From Dehalococcoidia bacterium (GTDB lineage: Bacteria > Chloroflexota > Dehalococcoidia > GIF9 > AB-539-J10), in contig JAUWFX010000067.1 of assembly GCA_030606765.1 (NCBI GenBank), forward strand, positions 1-8,792: a stretch of DNA of 8,792 bases. Reading direction: 5' to 3'. The position numbers were made by a program, and so were the translations under genes. This document shows positions 1 to 6,571 of the stretch, piece after piece. Position 1 is the stretch's first letter, and each line of letters begins with the position of its first letter. The notes under the pieces were generated by a model. The model saw only the letters and a program-made list of their open reading frames with translations, had not been told where the DNA came from and did not search any database.

Positions 1-8
1 CTCCTTTC
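1..8 (-). promoter_or_regulatory. Shine-Dalgarno site of a downstream gene outside the window
   Basis: Read on the minus strand, the bases directly after the carboxyltransferase stop codon are GAAAGGAG, a strong ribosome-binding sequence. It can only serve a gene whose start lies just beyond position 1, so the carboxyltransferase gene is probably not the last gene of its operon. A biotin carrier or other carboxylase subunit would be a natural guess, but the sequence is not visible. Confidence 0.5.
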
Positions 9-1571
9 TTAAAGATTAATGTTGGAATACTTTCTCCATGGCCTAGCCACACATTTCCCTTCCAGAACATCCAGTGCCCTGTTTATGACTTTTCTGGTAT
101 CTGAAGGGTCTATCACATCATCGACATAGCCTCTCTCCGCAGCGCGGTAAGGGTTTTCGTACATTTCTGAGAATTCCTTTATCCTTTGCGCTTGCACCTC
201 ATCAGGCTTATCCGCCCCCCTTATTTCTCTGGCGAATATAACGCTGGCAGCAGTTTCGGCGCCGACAATGGTAACTTGGGCCGTAGGCCAGGCAAAGACA
301 AAATCAGCCCCAATAGCTTTGTCCAGCATGCCATAGTGAGCGCCGGCATAAGACTTTCTAATTATAATTGCAATCAGGGGCACGGTAGCATCAGCCCAGG
401 CAAAAAGCAGCTTGGCACCATGGCGCAGGATTCCGCCCCAATCTTGCTGAGAACCTATCAGATACCCCGGGGAATCATGAAGAGTGACCAAGGGAATGTT
501 GAATAGGTCGCAAAATCTGACAAACCTGGCTCCTTTATCGGCAGCATCAATATCTATGCAACCAGCCATCCACTTCGGTTGGGTAGCTACTATTCCCACA
601 GGACGCCCGTTGAAGCGGGCAAAACCTGTGATTATATTACGGGCGTGGAGTCCCAAGGTCTCAAAGAAATAACCCTGGTCAACTATTTTTTCGATAACCT
701 CGTACATATCGAAAGGTTCGTATGTATGTTCTGGGAGCAGGCCAAGCAAATCCTCTTTTCTTCCCGGGTCATCGTCAGTTGGGATGCGAGGTGGTTTCTC
801 TCTGTTGCTGGAAGGCAAAAAGGACAAAAGTTTCTTGCACTTATCCAGACAATCTGCATCGTCTTCAGCCACGGCGTGTGTTTGCCCTGATTTGATGGCA
901 TGGGCTTTGTAGCCGGAAAGCTCCTCCAAGTTGATTTCCTCGCCGGTTTGCGTTTTAACAAAAGCAGGGCCAGCAATGCCCATAAATCCTGTATGCTTCG
1001 TTTGAATGAGGAAATCTTGCATTACAGGATGATATGCCTGTCCTCCTAAACAAGGGCCCATAAGTAGGGCTATCTGGGGTATTATTCCCGACGCAAGTAT
1101 TTGAGACCTGAACAGCCATCCGTAACTTTCCAGGGTATCCATCCCCTCTTGCAGTCGAGCACCTCCGGAGTCATTCATACCTACAAATGGCCATCCATTA
1201 TCCTTGGCGAAATCTACAGCACGAACAAATTTCTTGCCATGATATTCGCCAAATGTTCCCGCCATTGCGGTATAATCCTCAGCAGCAACAACGACATGCC
1301 TGCCATTAACTTTACCGAAGCCAGTAATTACTCCTTCAGCAGGCACCTCCCTTTTGTCCATGCCAAAAGCAGTCGTCCTATGCTTAACAAACAAGCCTAT
1401 TTCTGTGAATGTGCCAGGGTCGAAGAAATAATCTATCCGCTCCCGGGCTGACATCTGCCCCTTCTTATGGCGCTCTTCAATCGCCTTTGGCCCTCCCATC
1501 TGCAAGATATGTTCTTGCTTTCTCTTCAGTTCCTCTAACTTATTGAGACCTTTGTCAGACTCATCAGCCAT
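9..1571 (-). CDS. Acyl-CoA carboxylase, carboxyltransferase subunit (propionyl-CoA carboxylase beta / methylmalonyl-CoA decarboxylase alpha-like)
   Basis: A 520-residue protein, the usual length for the carboxyltransferase subunit that moves a carboxyl group between biotin and an acyl-CoA in the cytoplasm. It has two crotonase-fold halves. The first oxyanion-hole region is at residues 133-143 (NDSGGARLQEG) and 172-177 (GPCLGG); the second lies around 366-389 (DSPGYLIG...GGILRHGAKLL) and 407-412. The ATG is preceded by AAGGGGG with an 8-base spacer, which fixes the start. Several normally stable positions differ from what I recall of propionyl-CoA carboxylases: GPCLGGQAYHP for GPCAGGAVYSP, and SYAGAHYGM for AYGGAYDVM. 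Substrate is therefore left open: propionyl-CoA, methylmalonyl-CoA or another acyl-CoA. No biotin carboxylase or biotin carrier gene is visible. Family assignment is secure; substrate is inference, partly from the nearby succinyl-CoA synthetase genes. Confidence 0.93.
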   Translation of the reverse strand: MADESDKGLNKLEELKRKQEHILQMGGPKAIEERHKKGQMSARERIDYFFDPGTFTEIGLFVKHRTTAFGMDKREVPAEGVITGFGKVNGRHVVVAAEDYTAMAGTFGEYHGKKFVRAVDFAKDNGWPFVGMNDSGGARLQEGMDTLESYGWLFRSQILASGIIPQIALLMGPCLGGQAYHPVMQDFLIQTKHTGFMGIAGPAFVKTQTGEEINLEELSGYKAHAIKSGQTHAVAEDDADCLDKCKKLLSFLPSSNREKPPRIPTDDDPGRKEDLLGLLPEHTYEPFDMYEVIEKIVDQGYFFETLGLHARNIITGFARFNGRPVGIVATQPKWMAGCIDIDAADKGARFVRFCDLFNIPLVTLHDSPGYLIGSQQDWGGILRHGAKLLFAWADATVPLIAIIIRKSYAGAHYGMLDKAIGADFVFAWPTAQVTIVGAETAASVIFAREIRGADKPDEVQAQRIKEFSEMYENPYRAAERGYVDDVIDPSDTRKVINRALDVLEGKCVARPWRKYSNINL

Positions 1572-1901
1572 AAATTAAACCCCCTTGTGATTATAATTCG
1601 CAGAGCTTTTATAATTCCCATTACCTTCGAAGAGGGATTCCTGTACGAAAAGTAATCGTTTATTGCTTAACCCTGCTATCATATGGCATAACCGCCAGCT
1701 TTTCAATGCTCCGACTCAGGACTAAGATAGGAAGGCGCAGCCTCGATGGATACTGCCGTAACACTGGCAATCCAGAAGATATGTCGTAAGGCTGCCCGAA
1801 ACCTTCTGCAGGGGAGCCTCTTGTAGCTCCCACAGATTGAGAGGGAATTTTGAAACAAAACTCATTTTTACCCCAAGAAATCTATAATTTCTCAGCGCCC
1901 T
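1572..1901. other. Intergenic region between pabB and the carboxyltransferase gene
   Basis: There are 330 bases without a convincing gene. On the minus strand there are two possible -10 boxes for the carboxyltransferase gene, TATAAA at 1613-1608 and TATAAT at 1595-1590, but neither has a good -35 partner. An AT-rich inverted repeat (AGAAAT/ATTTCT, 1876-1892) follows pabB but lacks a GC stem and an immediate T-run, so it is not a clear terminator. A 47-codon minus-strand frame (1865-1722, ATG with only a weak GGGG upstream) resembles nothing I know and is not called. The centre of the region folds into consecutive hairpins, listed separately. Confidence 0.6.
1733..1831. other. Cluster of four adjacent potential hairpins
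   Basis: Four inverted repeats nearly tile this stretch. AGGC/GCCT is at 1733-1743. GGAT-TGCC/GGCA-ATCC with a 2-base bulge is at 1748-1773. CTTCTG/CAGAAG is at 1773-1808, as arms 1773-1778 and 1803-1808. GGGAGC/GCTCCC is at 1812-1831 with an 8-base loop. None is followed by a T-run on either strand. Read on the minus strand, the cluster would sit in the RNA about 160-260 bases upstream of the carboxyltransferase start. It could be a structured leader or small RNA, or merely coincidental pairing. I recognise no riboswitch class. Confidence 0.3.
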
Positions 1902-3344
1902 TTATTTTGATGCTACAACCACTTCTGGTGCTAATTGCAAAGCTTGAATTAGAGCCTTGGCTTTGTCCAGGGTTTCTATATATTCAGCTTCCGAATCAGA
2001 ATCATAAATAATGCCACCCCCTACTTGAAAGTAAGCCCTGCCTTTTTTGATCAAAAAAGTGCGGATCACGATGTTGATATCCAGGTCCCCGTTGAAACTC
2101 AGATAGCCTATGGAGCCTGTATAGACGTTCCTCTTAGTTATTTCCAGTTCATCGATAATTTCCATAGCTCGCACCTTAGGAGCGCCAGTAATAGAGCCAC
2201 CGGGGAAAGTAGCCTTAAGCAGGTCAATATCGCTCTTGCCTCGATGCAACCTGCCTACAATGGTGGAGGTGAGATGAAATACGGTGGGGAAAGTCTCCAG
2301 GATAGCTAACTCGGTGACTTTTATCGTGCCATAACGACAAACTCGCCCTAAATCATTCCTCTCCAAATCAACAATCATCACGTTTTCTGCGCGGTCTTTG
2401 ATGCTGTGGGTCAACTCTTGAGCCAATCTCTGGTCTTCAACAGGGTCTCTGCCTCGTGGCCTCGTGCCCTTTATCGGTCGCGTCTCTACCAGGTCACCTT
2501 GGACTTTAAGGAACCTTTCCGGAGAGGCACTGACGATGGCTACTCCAGGGAAATTGAGATAGCTGGCAAAAGAGGCGGGATTAACCCTCCTCAGTCGTTT
2601 ATAAAGCTCATAGGGCGGAATTTCCAAATCAGCCTCAAATCTTTGAGAAAGATTGACTTGAAAGACATCGCCAGCGGCGATATACTCCCGCACTCTATTT
2701 ACAGCTTTGATGTATTCTTCAGGGGTAAAATTAGACTTAAGCGTGATTTCCTCGTTTTGCTCAGGGCTTTGGCTCACCTCAATTACTGAATGGCCAGGAC
2801 AAAGCCAGTTCTTCATCTCTTCAAGCCTCATCCTTGCTCGCTTTAACCTTTGCCTTTCCTCCAGCTCGGGAAAACCTGTGGCAACAAGGTAGGCCCTACC
2901 CTCCAGGTGGTCAAAGGCGAAAATAACATCATAGAAGGCAAAGTAACACTCAGGGAGTTTAAGGTCATCTATAGCTGTGGATGGCAGGTGTTCGACGAAG
3001 TGGCACAGGTCATAGCTAAAATAGCCAACCGCTCCACCAACGAAAGGCACGGGTGCCGGGCAATAGTCTAATTTATATAACTTCAGCAGCTTGCCTATAG
3101 TATCAAAAGGGTTACCATGCTGCATTTTGTGCTCCTGTCCACGAACAATGGTGATTTCAGAGCCTCGACTGTTCATCACCAGAAAAGGCTCGCTGCCCAA
3201 AAAGGAATATCGCCCCAGCCTTTGAGTGTCCATGCCGCTGTCTAAAAAAAAGCTATAAGGTCTGTCCTTGATTAGCTCAAAAAGCTCAGGGGCAGTCAAA
3301 GGGGTAAAGACCTCTTCGATTAATGGATAGCGATTCTTAATCAC
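1902..3344 (-). CDS. pabB: Aminodeoxychorismate synthase component I (PabB); anthranilate synthase component I is the alternative
   Basis: A 480-residue chorismate-binding enzyme that would aminate chorismate to 4-amino-4-deoxychorismate on the route to p-aminobenzoate and folate. The N-terminal domain carries LGRYSFLG at residues 43-50. The catalytic domain has GDVFQVNLSQRF at 225-236, PIKGTRPRG at 290-298, KDRAENVMIVDLERNDLGRV at 316-335 and FPGGSITGAPKVRAMEIIDE at 380-399. The lysine in PIKGT (K292) is what PabB enzymes have; TrpE enzymes normally have alanine there (PIAGT), which decides the name. The start is a GTG 14 bases after the sucD stop. No good independent ribosome-binding site is visible (only AAG directly before the GTG), suggesting translational coupling to sucD. 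The amidotransferase partner PabA is not in the window. Confidence 0.85.
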   Translation of the reverse strand: MIKNRYPLIEEVFTPLTAPELFELIKDRPYSFFLDSGMDTQRLGRYSFLGSEPFLVMNSRGSEITIVRGQEHKMQHGNPFDTIGKLLKLYKLDYCPAPVPFVGGAVGYFSYDLCHFVEHLPSTAIDDLKLPECYFAFYDVIFAFDHLEGRAYLVATGFPELEERQRLKRARMRLEEMKNWLCPGHSVIEVSQSPEQNEEITLKSNFTPEEYIKAVNRVREYIAAGDVFQVNLSQRFEADLEIPPYELYKRLRRVNPASFASYLNFPGVAIVSASPERFLKVQGDLVETRPIKGTRPRGRDPVEDQRLAQELTHSIKDRAENVMIVDLERNDLGRVCRYGTIKVTELAILETFPTVFHLTSTIVGRLHRGKSDIDLLKATFPGGSITGAPKVRAMEIIDELEITKRNVYTGSIGYLSFNGDLDINIVIRTFLIKKGRAYFQVGGGIIYDSDSEAEYIETLDKAKALIQALQLAPEVVVASK

Positions 3345-3358
3345 CTTGTGAGAAATAC

Positions 3359-4234
3359 CTACAAACTTTCTATCACTTTCTTGGTGCTGAGGCCAATTTC
3401 AGCCGGGTTGGGGGCTATAGTGGCCCCAGCCTGTGACAGCGCCTTTATCTTCTTTGAAGCCCTGCCAGCACTGCCGGTAATGATAGCTCCAGCATGTCCC
3501 ATTCTCTTCCCCGGCGGAGCAGTACTACCAGCGATAAAAGCGACCACAGGTTTAGTCATCTTGTGACTGATAAATTCAGCAGCTTCTTGCTCCATAGTGC
3601 CACCAATTTCACCAATAAGAATCACAGCCTTGGTATCCTGGTCTGCCTGAAATAATTTCAAGATGTCTACAAAGGTGCTGCCGGGCAGAGCATCACCGCC
3701 GATGCCAACACATGTGGATTGTCCGATTCCCAGATTGGTGAGCTGGGAAACAACTTCATAAGTCAAGGTGCCGCTGCGAGAGATTACCCCCACATTGCCG
3801 GGAAGATGAATTTCCCCCACCATAATGCCAGCCTTACATTTACCCGGGGACATAACTCCGGGGCAATTAGGACCGATGAGCCGGGTTGGTTTACCTTTGA
3901 GATAGCGATGCACTTTCACCATATCTAATACCGGTATGCCCTCAGTTATGCACACGACCAATGACATGCCAGCATCAATCGCCTCCAGGATGCCATCTGC
4001 GGCAAAGGCAGGGGGCACAAACATGAGGCTGGCATTAGCTCCGGTTTCAGCCATGGCTTTCTCTACAGTATTGAACACGGGCACTCCCAAGTGTTGACTG
4101 CCCCCTTTGCCAGGTGTAACTCCGGCCACTACCCTGGTGTCATATTCTATACAGCGCTGGGTATGAAAGCTACCTTCGCTGCCAGTAATACCCTGAACTA
4201 AAAGCCTGGTATTTTCATCAACGAGGATGCTCAT
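3359..4234 (-). CDS. sucD: Succinyl-CoA synthetase (ADP/GDP-forming) alpha subunit
   Basis: A 291-residue protein, the normal length for the alpha subunit, which binds CoA and carries the phospho-histidine intermediate in the cytosolic reaction succinate + CoA + NTP = succinyl-CoA. The N-terminal Rossmann-like CoA-binding domain shows [14 protein letters not shown] (13-26) and the conserved [17 protein letters not shown] (121-137). SRSGTLTYE is at 152-160 and GEIGG at 208-212. The active-site histidine is H247 in RMGHAGAII. Its ATG overlaps the sucC stop by 4 bases (ATGA), so the two subunits are translationally coupled and made in equal amounts. All key residues are present. Related malate-CoA ligases share this architecture, so a different dicarboxylate substrate cannot be fully excluded. 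Confidence 0.95.
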   Translation of the reverse strand: MSILVDENTRLLVQGITGSEGSFHTQRCIEYDTRVVAGVTPGKGGSQHLGVPVFNTVEKAMAETGANASLMFVPPAFAADGILEAIDAGMSLVVCITEGIPVLDMVKVHRYLKGKPTRLIGPNCPGVMSPGKCKAGIMVGEIHLPGNVGVISRSGTLTYEVVSQLTNLGIGQSTCVGIGGDALPGSTFVDILKLFQADQDTKAVILIGEIGGTMEQEAAEFISHKMTKPVVAFIAGSTAPPGKRMGHAGAIITGSAGRASKKIKALSQAGATIAPNPAEIGLSTKKVIESL

Positions 4235-5403
4235 TCCATTACTCCTTTTGCTGCCTTGACTACCTTATTAGCGGCATCATAGAAATCTTTAGCCTGGATG
4301 AAACTTATCCCTGACTCAGCCAGGATACGTTGACCTTCTTCCAAGTTTGTTCCTGCAAGTCTAATGACTACGGGGAAGGTAATATTCATTTGCTGATAAG
4401 TTTCAACTATCCCTGTGGCGATGACATCTACCCTGGCCATACCTCCAAATATATTCACCAGGACGGCCTTAATTCTGGGGTCAGCAATAAACATCTTGAA
4501 CGAGTTTACCACCCTACTAGTGTTATTAAGTGTGCCGATGTCCAGGAAATTTGCTGCTCTACCGCCACAATATTGAATAAGGTCGTTGACTGCCATGGCC
4601 AACCCAGCGCCATTGACCATGCAGCCGATATCGCCATCCATTTTGACATAATTATTAATTCCCCAGTCACGAGCCTGGATTTCCAGAGGCTCCTCCTGCT
4701 CCTTATCTTGAAGTTCCTGAACATCTTTGTGTCGGTACAGGGCATTGTCGTCAAAATTAAGTTTAGCGTCTAGAGCCAGCAGCTTTTCGTCAGCGGTAAC
4801 AACCACAGGATTTATCTCGGCCAAGGAGCAATCCTTGTCTATAAAGAGCTTATAAAGGTTTGTCATCAGCCGTGTGGCCTCGCCTACCTGGCCTCCGTCC
4901 AAATTCATCCCATAAGCCAGCTTGCGACCCTGGAATGATTGAAAGCCAATAGCAAGGTCGATATCACTCCTGAATATTTTCTCCGGAGCTGACTGGGCCA
5001 CTTCTTCGATTTCCATGCCTCCGGCTTCACTGGCCATCATAACTGGCAAGCGGCTGGTCCCATCAACGAGGATGCTGAGATAGAGCTCCCGTGTCACATT
5101 GCCCGCTTTTTCCACCAGGACCTTACTTACCGGCACTCCTTCCGGTCCGGTTTGATGAGTCACCAGTCTGGTTCCAATCAATTGACTGGCTGCCTTCTTT
5201 GCCTCTTCTGGGCTATTAACCTTCTTTATGCCGCCCGCCTTGCCCCTCCCCCCAGCATAGACTTGGGCTTTTATTACCACCTTGCTGCCAATCTCAGCAG
5301 CTATCTCTCTGGCCTCGGCCGGGGTGGAAGCCACCTTGCCTCTGGGCACAGGAATACCATATTGAGCCAGAAGTGCCTTAGCTTGATACTCGTGAATCTT
5401 CAA
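4231..5403 (-). CDS. sucC: Succinyl-CoA synthetase beta subunit, with an altered glycine loop
   Basis: A 390-residue ATP-grasp protein that binds the nucleotide and the carboxylic acid. The start is the TTG at 5403-5401: AAGGAGG lies 4 bases upstream and the resulting N-terminus ([21 protein letters not shown]) matches the family. The frame stays open for 40 more codons, but these run through the tRNA-Ser gene and are not protein. Visible motifs are GGRGKAGGI (51-59), [14 protein letters not shown] (212-225, metal and nucleotide site), NGAG (264-267) and [10 protein letters not shown] (317-326). The near-invariant loop LDVGGGAT is replaced by LDIGTLNNT (residues 287-295). In the family this loop lies at the active site shared with the alpha subunit, so substrate or rate may differ. 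It overlaps sucD by 4 bases. Confidence 0.95.
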   Translation of the reverse strand: MKIHEYQAKALLAQYGIPVPRGKVASTPAEAREIAAEIGSKVVIKAQVYAGGRGKAGGIKKVNSPEEAKKAASQLIGTRLVTHQTGPEGVPVSKVLVEKAGNVTRELYLSILVDGTSRLPVMMASEAGGMEIEEVAQSAPEKIFRSDIDLAIGFQSFQGRKLAYGMNLDGGQVGEATRLMTNLYKLFIDKDCSLAEINPVVVTADEKLLALDAKLNFDDNALYRHKDVQELQDKEQEEPLEIQARDWGINNYVKMDGDIGCMVNGAGLAMAVNDLIQYCGGRAANFLDIGTLNNTSRVVNSFKMFIADPRIKAVLVNIFGGMARVDVIATGIVETYQQMNITFPVVIRLAGTNLEEGQRILAESGISFIQAKDFYDAANKVVKAAKGVME

Positions 5404-5426
5404 ATTTCCTCCTTGCTTCCCTGAAG

Positions 5427-5514
5427 CGGAGGGGGTGGGATTCGAACCCACGTTCGCCAAAAAGACGAAAGCGGTTTTCAAGACCGCCACCATAAGCCAC
5501 TCGGTCACCCCTCC
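5427..5514 (-). tRNA. tRNA-Ser (anticodon UGA)
   Basis: An 88-base class II tRNA. The acceptor stem GGAGGGG (5514-5508) pairs with CCCCTCC (5434-5428), and the discriminator base is G at 5427, as expected for serine. The anticodon stem GCGGT/ACCGC closes the loop CTTGAAA with anticodon TGA at 5480-5478. The long variable arm TTCG...CGAA and the T-arm GTGGGTTCGAATCCCAC are clear. CCA is not encoded. The gene ends 23 bases before the sucC start, so tRNA and sucCD may share a primary transcript that is cut by tRNA processing. Confidence 0.97.
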
Positions 5515-5523
5515 TGGCTTCAA

Positions 5524-5553
5524 ATTCTACTTCAAAACGACCCCTTCAGGCAA
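5524..5553 (-). promoter_or_regulatory. Promoter of tRNA-Ser and probably sucCD-pabB
   Basis: On the minus strand a -35 TTGCCT (5553-5548, 4 of 6 consensus bases) is separated by 18 bases from a -10 TAGAAT (5529-5524, 5 of 6). The predicted transcription start near 5517 is only about 3 bases before the tRNA 5' end, a normal spacing for a tRNA gene. I see no other good promoter before sucC, so the downstream protein genes may depend on it. Confidence 0.55.
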
Positions 5554-5560
5554 TCTTGCC
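5549..5560. repeat. 12-bp palindrome GGCAATCTTGCC, copy 1
   Basis: An inverted repeat, GGCAA-TC-TTGCC, overlaps the -35 box of the tRNA-Ser promoter. With a leading CA, the same 14 bases (CAGGCAATCTTGCC) occur again just upstream of the rnpB promoter. It could be an operator; one 14-base match between two sites in this window can also arise by chance. Confidence 0.3.
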
Positions 5561-5695
5561 GACCTTTTGCTGGCAGCTCTACCAGACTTTGACCCAACAT
5601 GGCTAATATATGAACTGGCGGAGCAAGGCATCACGGATGCCCAGAGGGATATGTCATGAAGGCACTACTTTACGATAAAACACGCTCTGAGAGGC

Positions 5696-5842
5696 TTAAA
5701 AATGCGGGTGTTTTGCCTGGCAAGTGAAATTTGCCTTTTTTGCCTTAACCCTCAGGGATTTTCCCATCGCGTTGGCCAGTTCGCTCTGTTTCAGCTTTTG
5801 CTTTTTACACCTCCTGGTAAATCTGTCTCGGTATACTTTCAT
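5696..5842 (-). pseudogene. Truncated XRE-type helix-turn-helix regulator (relic or very small protein)
   Basis: A 48-codon minus-strand frame begins with ATG at 5842. Residues 7-29 (RFTRRCKKQKLK then QSELANAMGKS) match the first two helices of Cro/C1-type repressors, typically RLRELREEKGLSQEELAEKLGVS. The recognition helix and the remainder of the domain (TISRIERG... in typical members) are missing; the frame continues with an unrelated basic tail and stops at 5696. A complete XRE domain needs roughly 55-60 residues, so this is probably a decayed 5' end. GGAG lies only one base before the ATG, too close for efficient initiation, which also argues for decay. The resemblance is by eye and moderate; a chance match is possible. 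Confidence 0.45.
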
Positions 5843-5863
5843 ACTCCTTCTGGGTTCCTGTCT

Positions 5864-5891
5864 TTTAGAGAGTCCAGGGGTAGGCTATAAT
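5864..5891 (+). promoter_or_regulatory. Sigma-70-like promoter upstream of the ABM-protein gene
   Basis: A perfect -10 TATAAT (5886-5891) lies 16 bases after TTTAGA (5864-5869, 4 of 6 bases of the -35 consensus). The predicted start near 5898 would give a leader of about 190 bases before the ABM-protein start. The same site read on the minus strand gives TATTAT (5892-5887), which could once have served the XRE-like relic. Confidence 0.45.
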
Positions 5892-6089
5892 AGCGCTACT
5901 GAAATCATGAAGGCTTGTATGGTAAGCTTCAGATTGCACGGGAGGCATAGGAAACTGGTTTGGGATGTGTACTCTAGGATGGGCTTTGACCATCTGAATC
6001 AAGGGGGGATAAGATTTCATTGCTTAACCTACTGCCTAAAGTGATTGGGAAATAGAAGTCGGTTATTTATCATCAAGGAGAAGGCGAAA

Positions 6090-6398
6090 ATGATGAAGGT
6101 TATCGAAGGTTATGAGCTGAAAAGTGGTGCAGATATACAATCTCTATTTCTAAAACTCAGGTCATATGCCATGACATTTCCAGGTTTCATTAGTGCTGAG
6201 CATATCAGAAGTGTAAAAGGCACTCCTATTGCTGCCCTGTTATACAATTGGAAGAGACGTGAGGATTGGGAGGCATGGGAGAGTTCAAAGCTTAGACAAC
6301 AGCTACTACACGAGGCAGAGGCACTCTTGATATCAAAGCCGAGGATAACTATATATGAAGTAATTCCTACATCAGCATGGACATATACTGGGTACTAA
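6090..6398 (+). CDS. ABM-fold (antibiotic biosynthesis monooxygenase-like) small protein
   Basis: A 102-residue protein. AAGGAG at 6075-6080 is 9 bases before the ATG at 6090; a second ATG follows immediately, and the 15 codons upstream in frame have no ribosome-binding site. The pattern fits a dimeric alpha/beta-barrel protein of the ABM superfamily: strand MKVIEGYEL, a helix with SLFLKLRSYAMTF, the turn PGFISAEHIR (31-40), the strand IAALLYNWKRREDWEAWESS (47-66), a further helix and a last strand RITIYEVIP (85-93). Such proteins include haem-degrading and quinone monooxygenases, but many have no known activity, and nothing here identifies a substrate. It is monocistronic, with a promoter upstream and a terminator 80 bases downstream. 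Confidence 0.8.
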   Translation: MMKVIEGYELKSGADIQSLFLKLRSYAMTFPGFISAEHIRSVKGTPIAALLYNWKRREDWEAWESSKLRQQLLHEAEALLISKPRITIYEVIPTSAWTYTGY

Positions 6399-6477
6399 TC
6401 ATAGTTTAGGCAATTGGAGATCTATGATAGCAAATATTCTATCCCTCGTAGTGGGGGTGTCAATTTTGTTTAGATTC

Positions 6478-6497
6478 AAAGCCTGACTGGGCTTTTT
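6478..6497 (+). terminator. Intrinsic terminator after the ABM-protein gene
   Basis: AAAGCC (6478-6483) pairs with GGCTTT (6490-6495) around a 6-base loop TGACTG, and the T-run extends to 6497. The stem is short and the T-run interrupted by AGG, so termination may be incomplete. Beyond it, further inverted repeats (TGCCCT 6505-6510 with AGGGCA 6531-6536; CCTGACT 6482-6488 with AGTCAGG 6549-6555) fill the gap to the convergent gene. Confidence 0.5.
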
Positions 6498-6571
6498 AGG
6501 TCTGTGCCCTTTTAGAGGCTAGTTTGCGCGAGGGCATTAGCAGGCGCGAGTCAGGGCAAAGTTAAGGAATG

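Larger units (their letters stand above)
5515..6089. other. Gene-poor accessory stretch between tRNA-Ser and the ABM-protein gene
   Basis: This stretch contains the tRNA-Ser promoter, an XRE-like relic and a plus-strand promoter, each listed separately. It also holds short plus-strand frames that look like debris: one open frame with no start ends at 5659 (LPDFDPTWLIYELAEQG...), and its TGA overlaps an ATG (5656) opening a 23-codon frame to 5727. A 45-codon frame (5907-6044) follows the promoter without a ribosome-binding site. None of these is supported as a functional gene. Confidence 0.5.

Noticed and set aside
1812..1831. Intrinsic terminator (GGGAGC/GCTCCC hairpin) after pabB
   Set aside because: No T-run follows the stem on either strand.
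1722..1865. 47-codon minus-strand frame between pabB and the carboxyltransferase gene
   Set aside because: Only a weak GGGG precedes the ATG, there is no recognisable family, and the region has better evidence for RNA structure.
4231..5523. SucC with a 430-residue frame starting at 5523
   Set aside because: The first 40 codons read through the tRNA-Ser gene; the TTG at 5403 has the ribosome-binding site and the family N-terminus.
5907..6044. 45-codon plus-strand frame just after the TATAAT promoter
   Set aside because: There is no ribosome-binding site, the content is rich in Cys, His and Arg with no family resemblance, and the ABM gene behind it has a proper start.
5427..6089. Integration site of a mobile island at tRNA-Ser
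   Set aside because: Islands normally insert at the tRNA 3' end; here that end abuts sucC, no duplicated tRNA 3' segment was seen on the other side, and no integrase is present.
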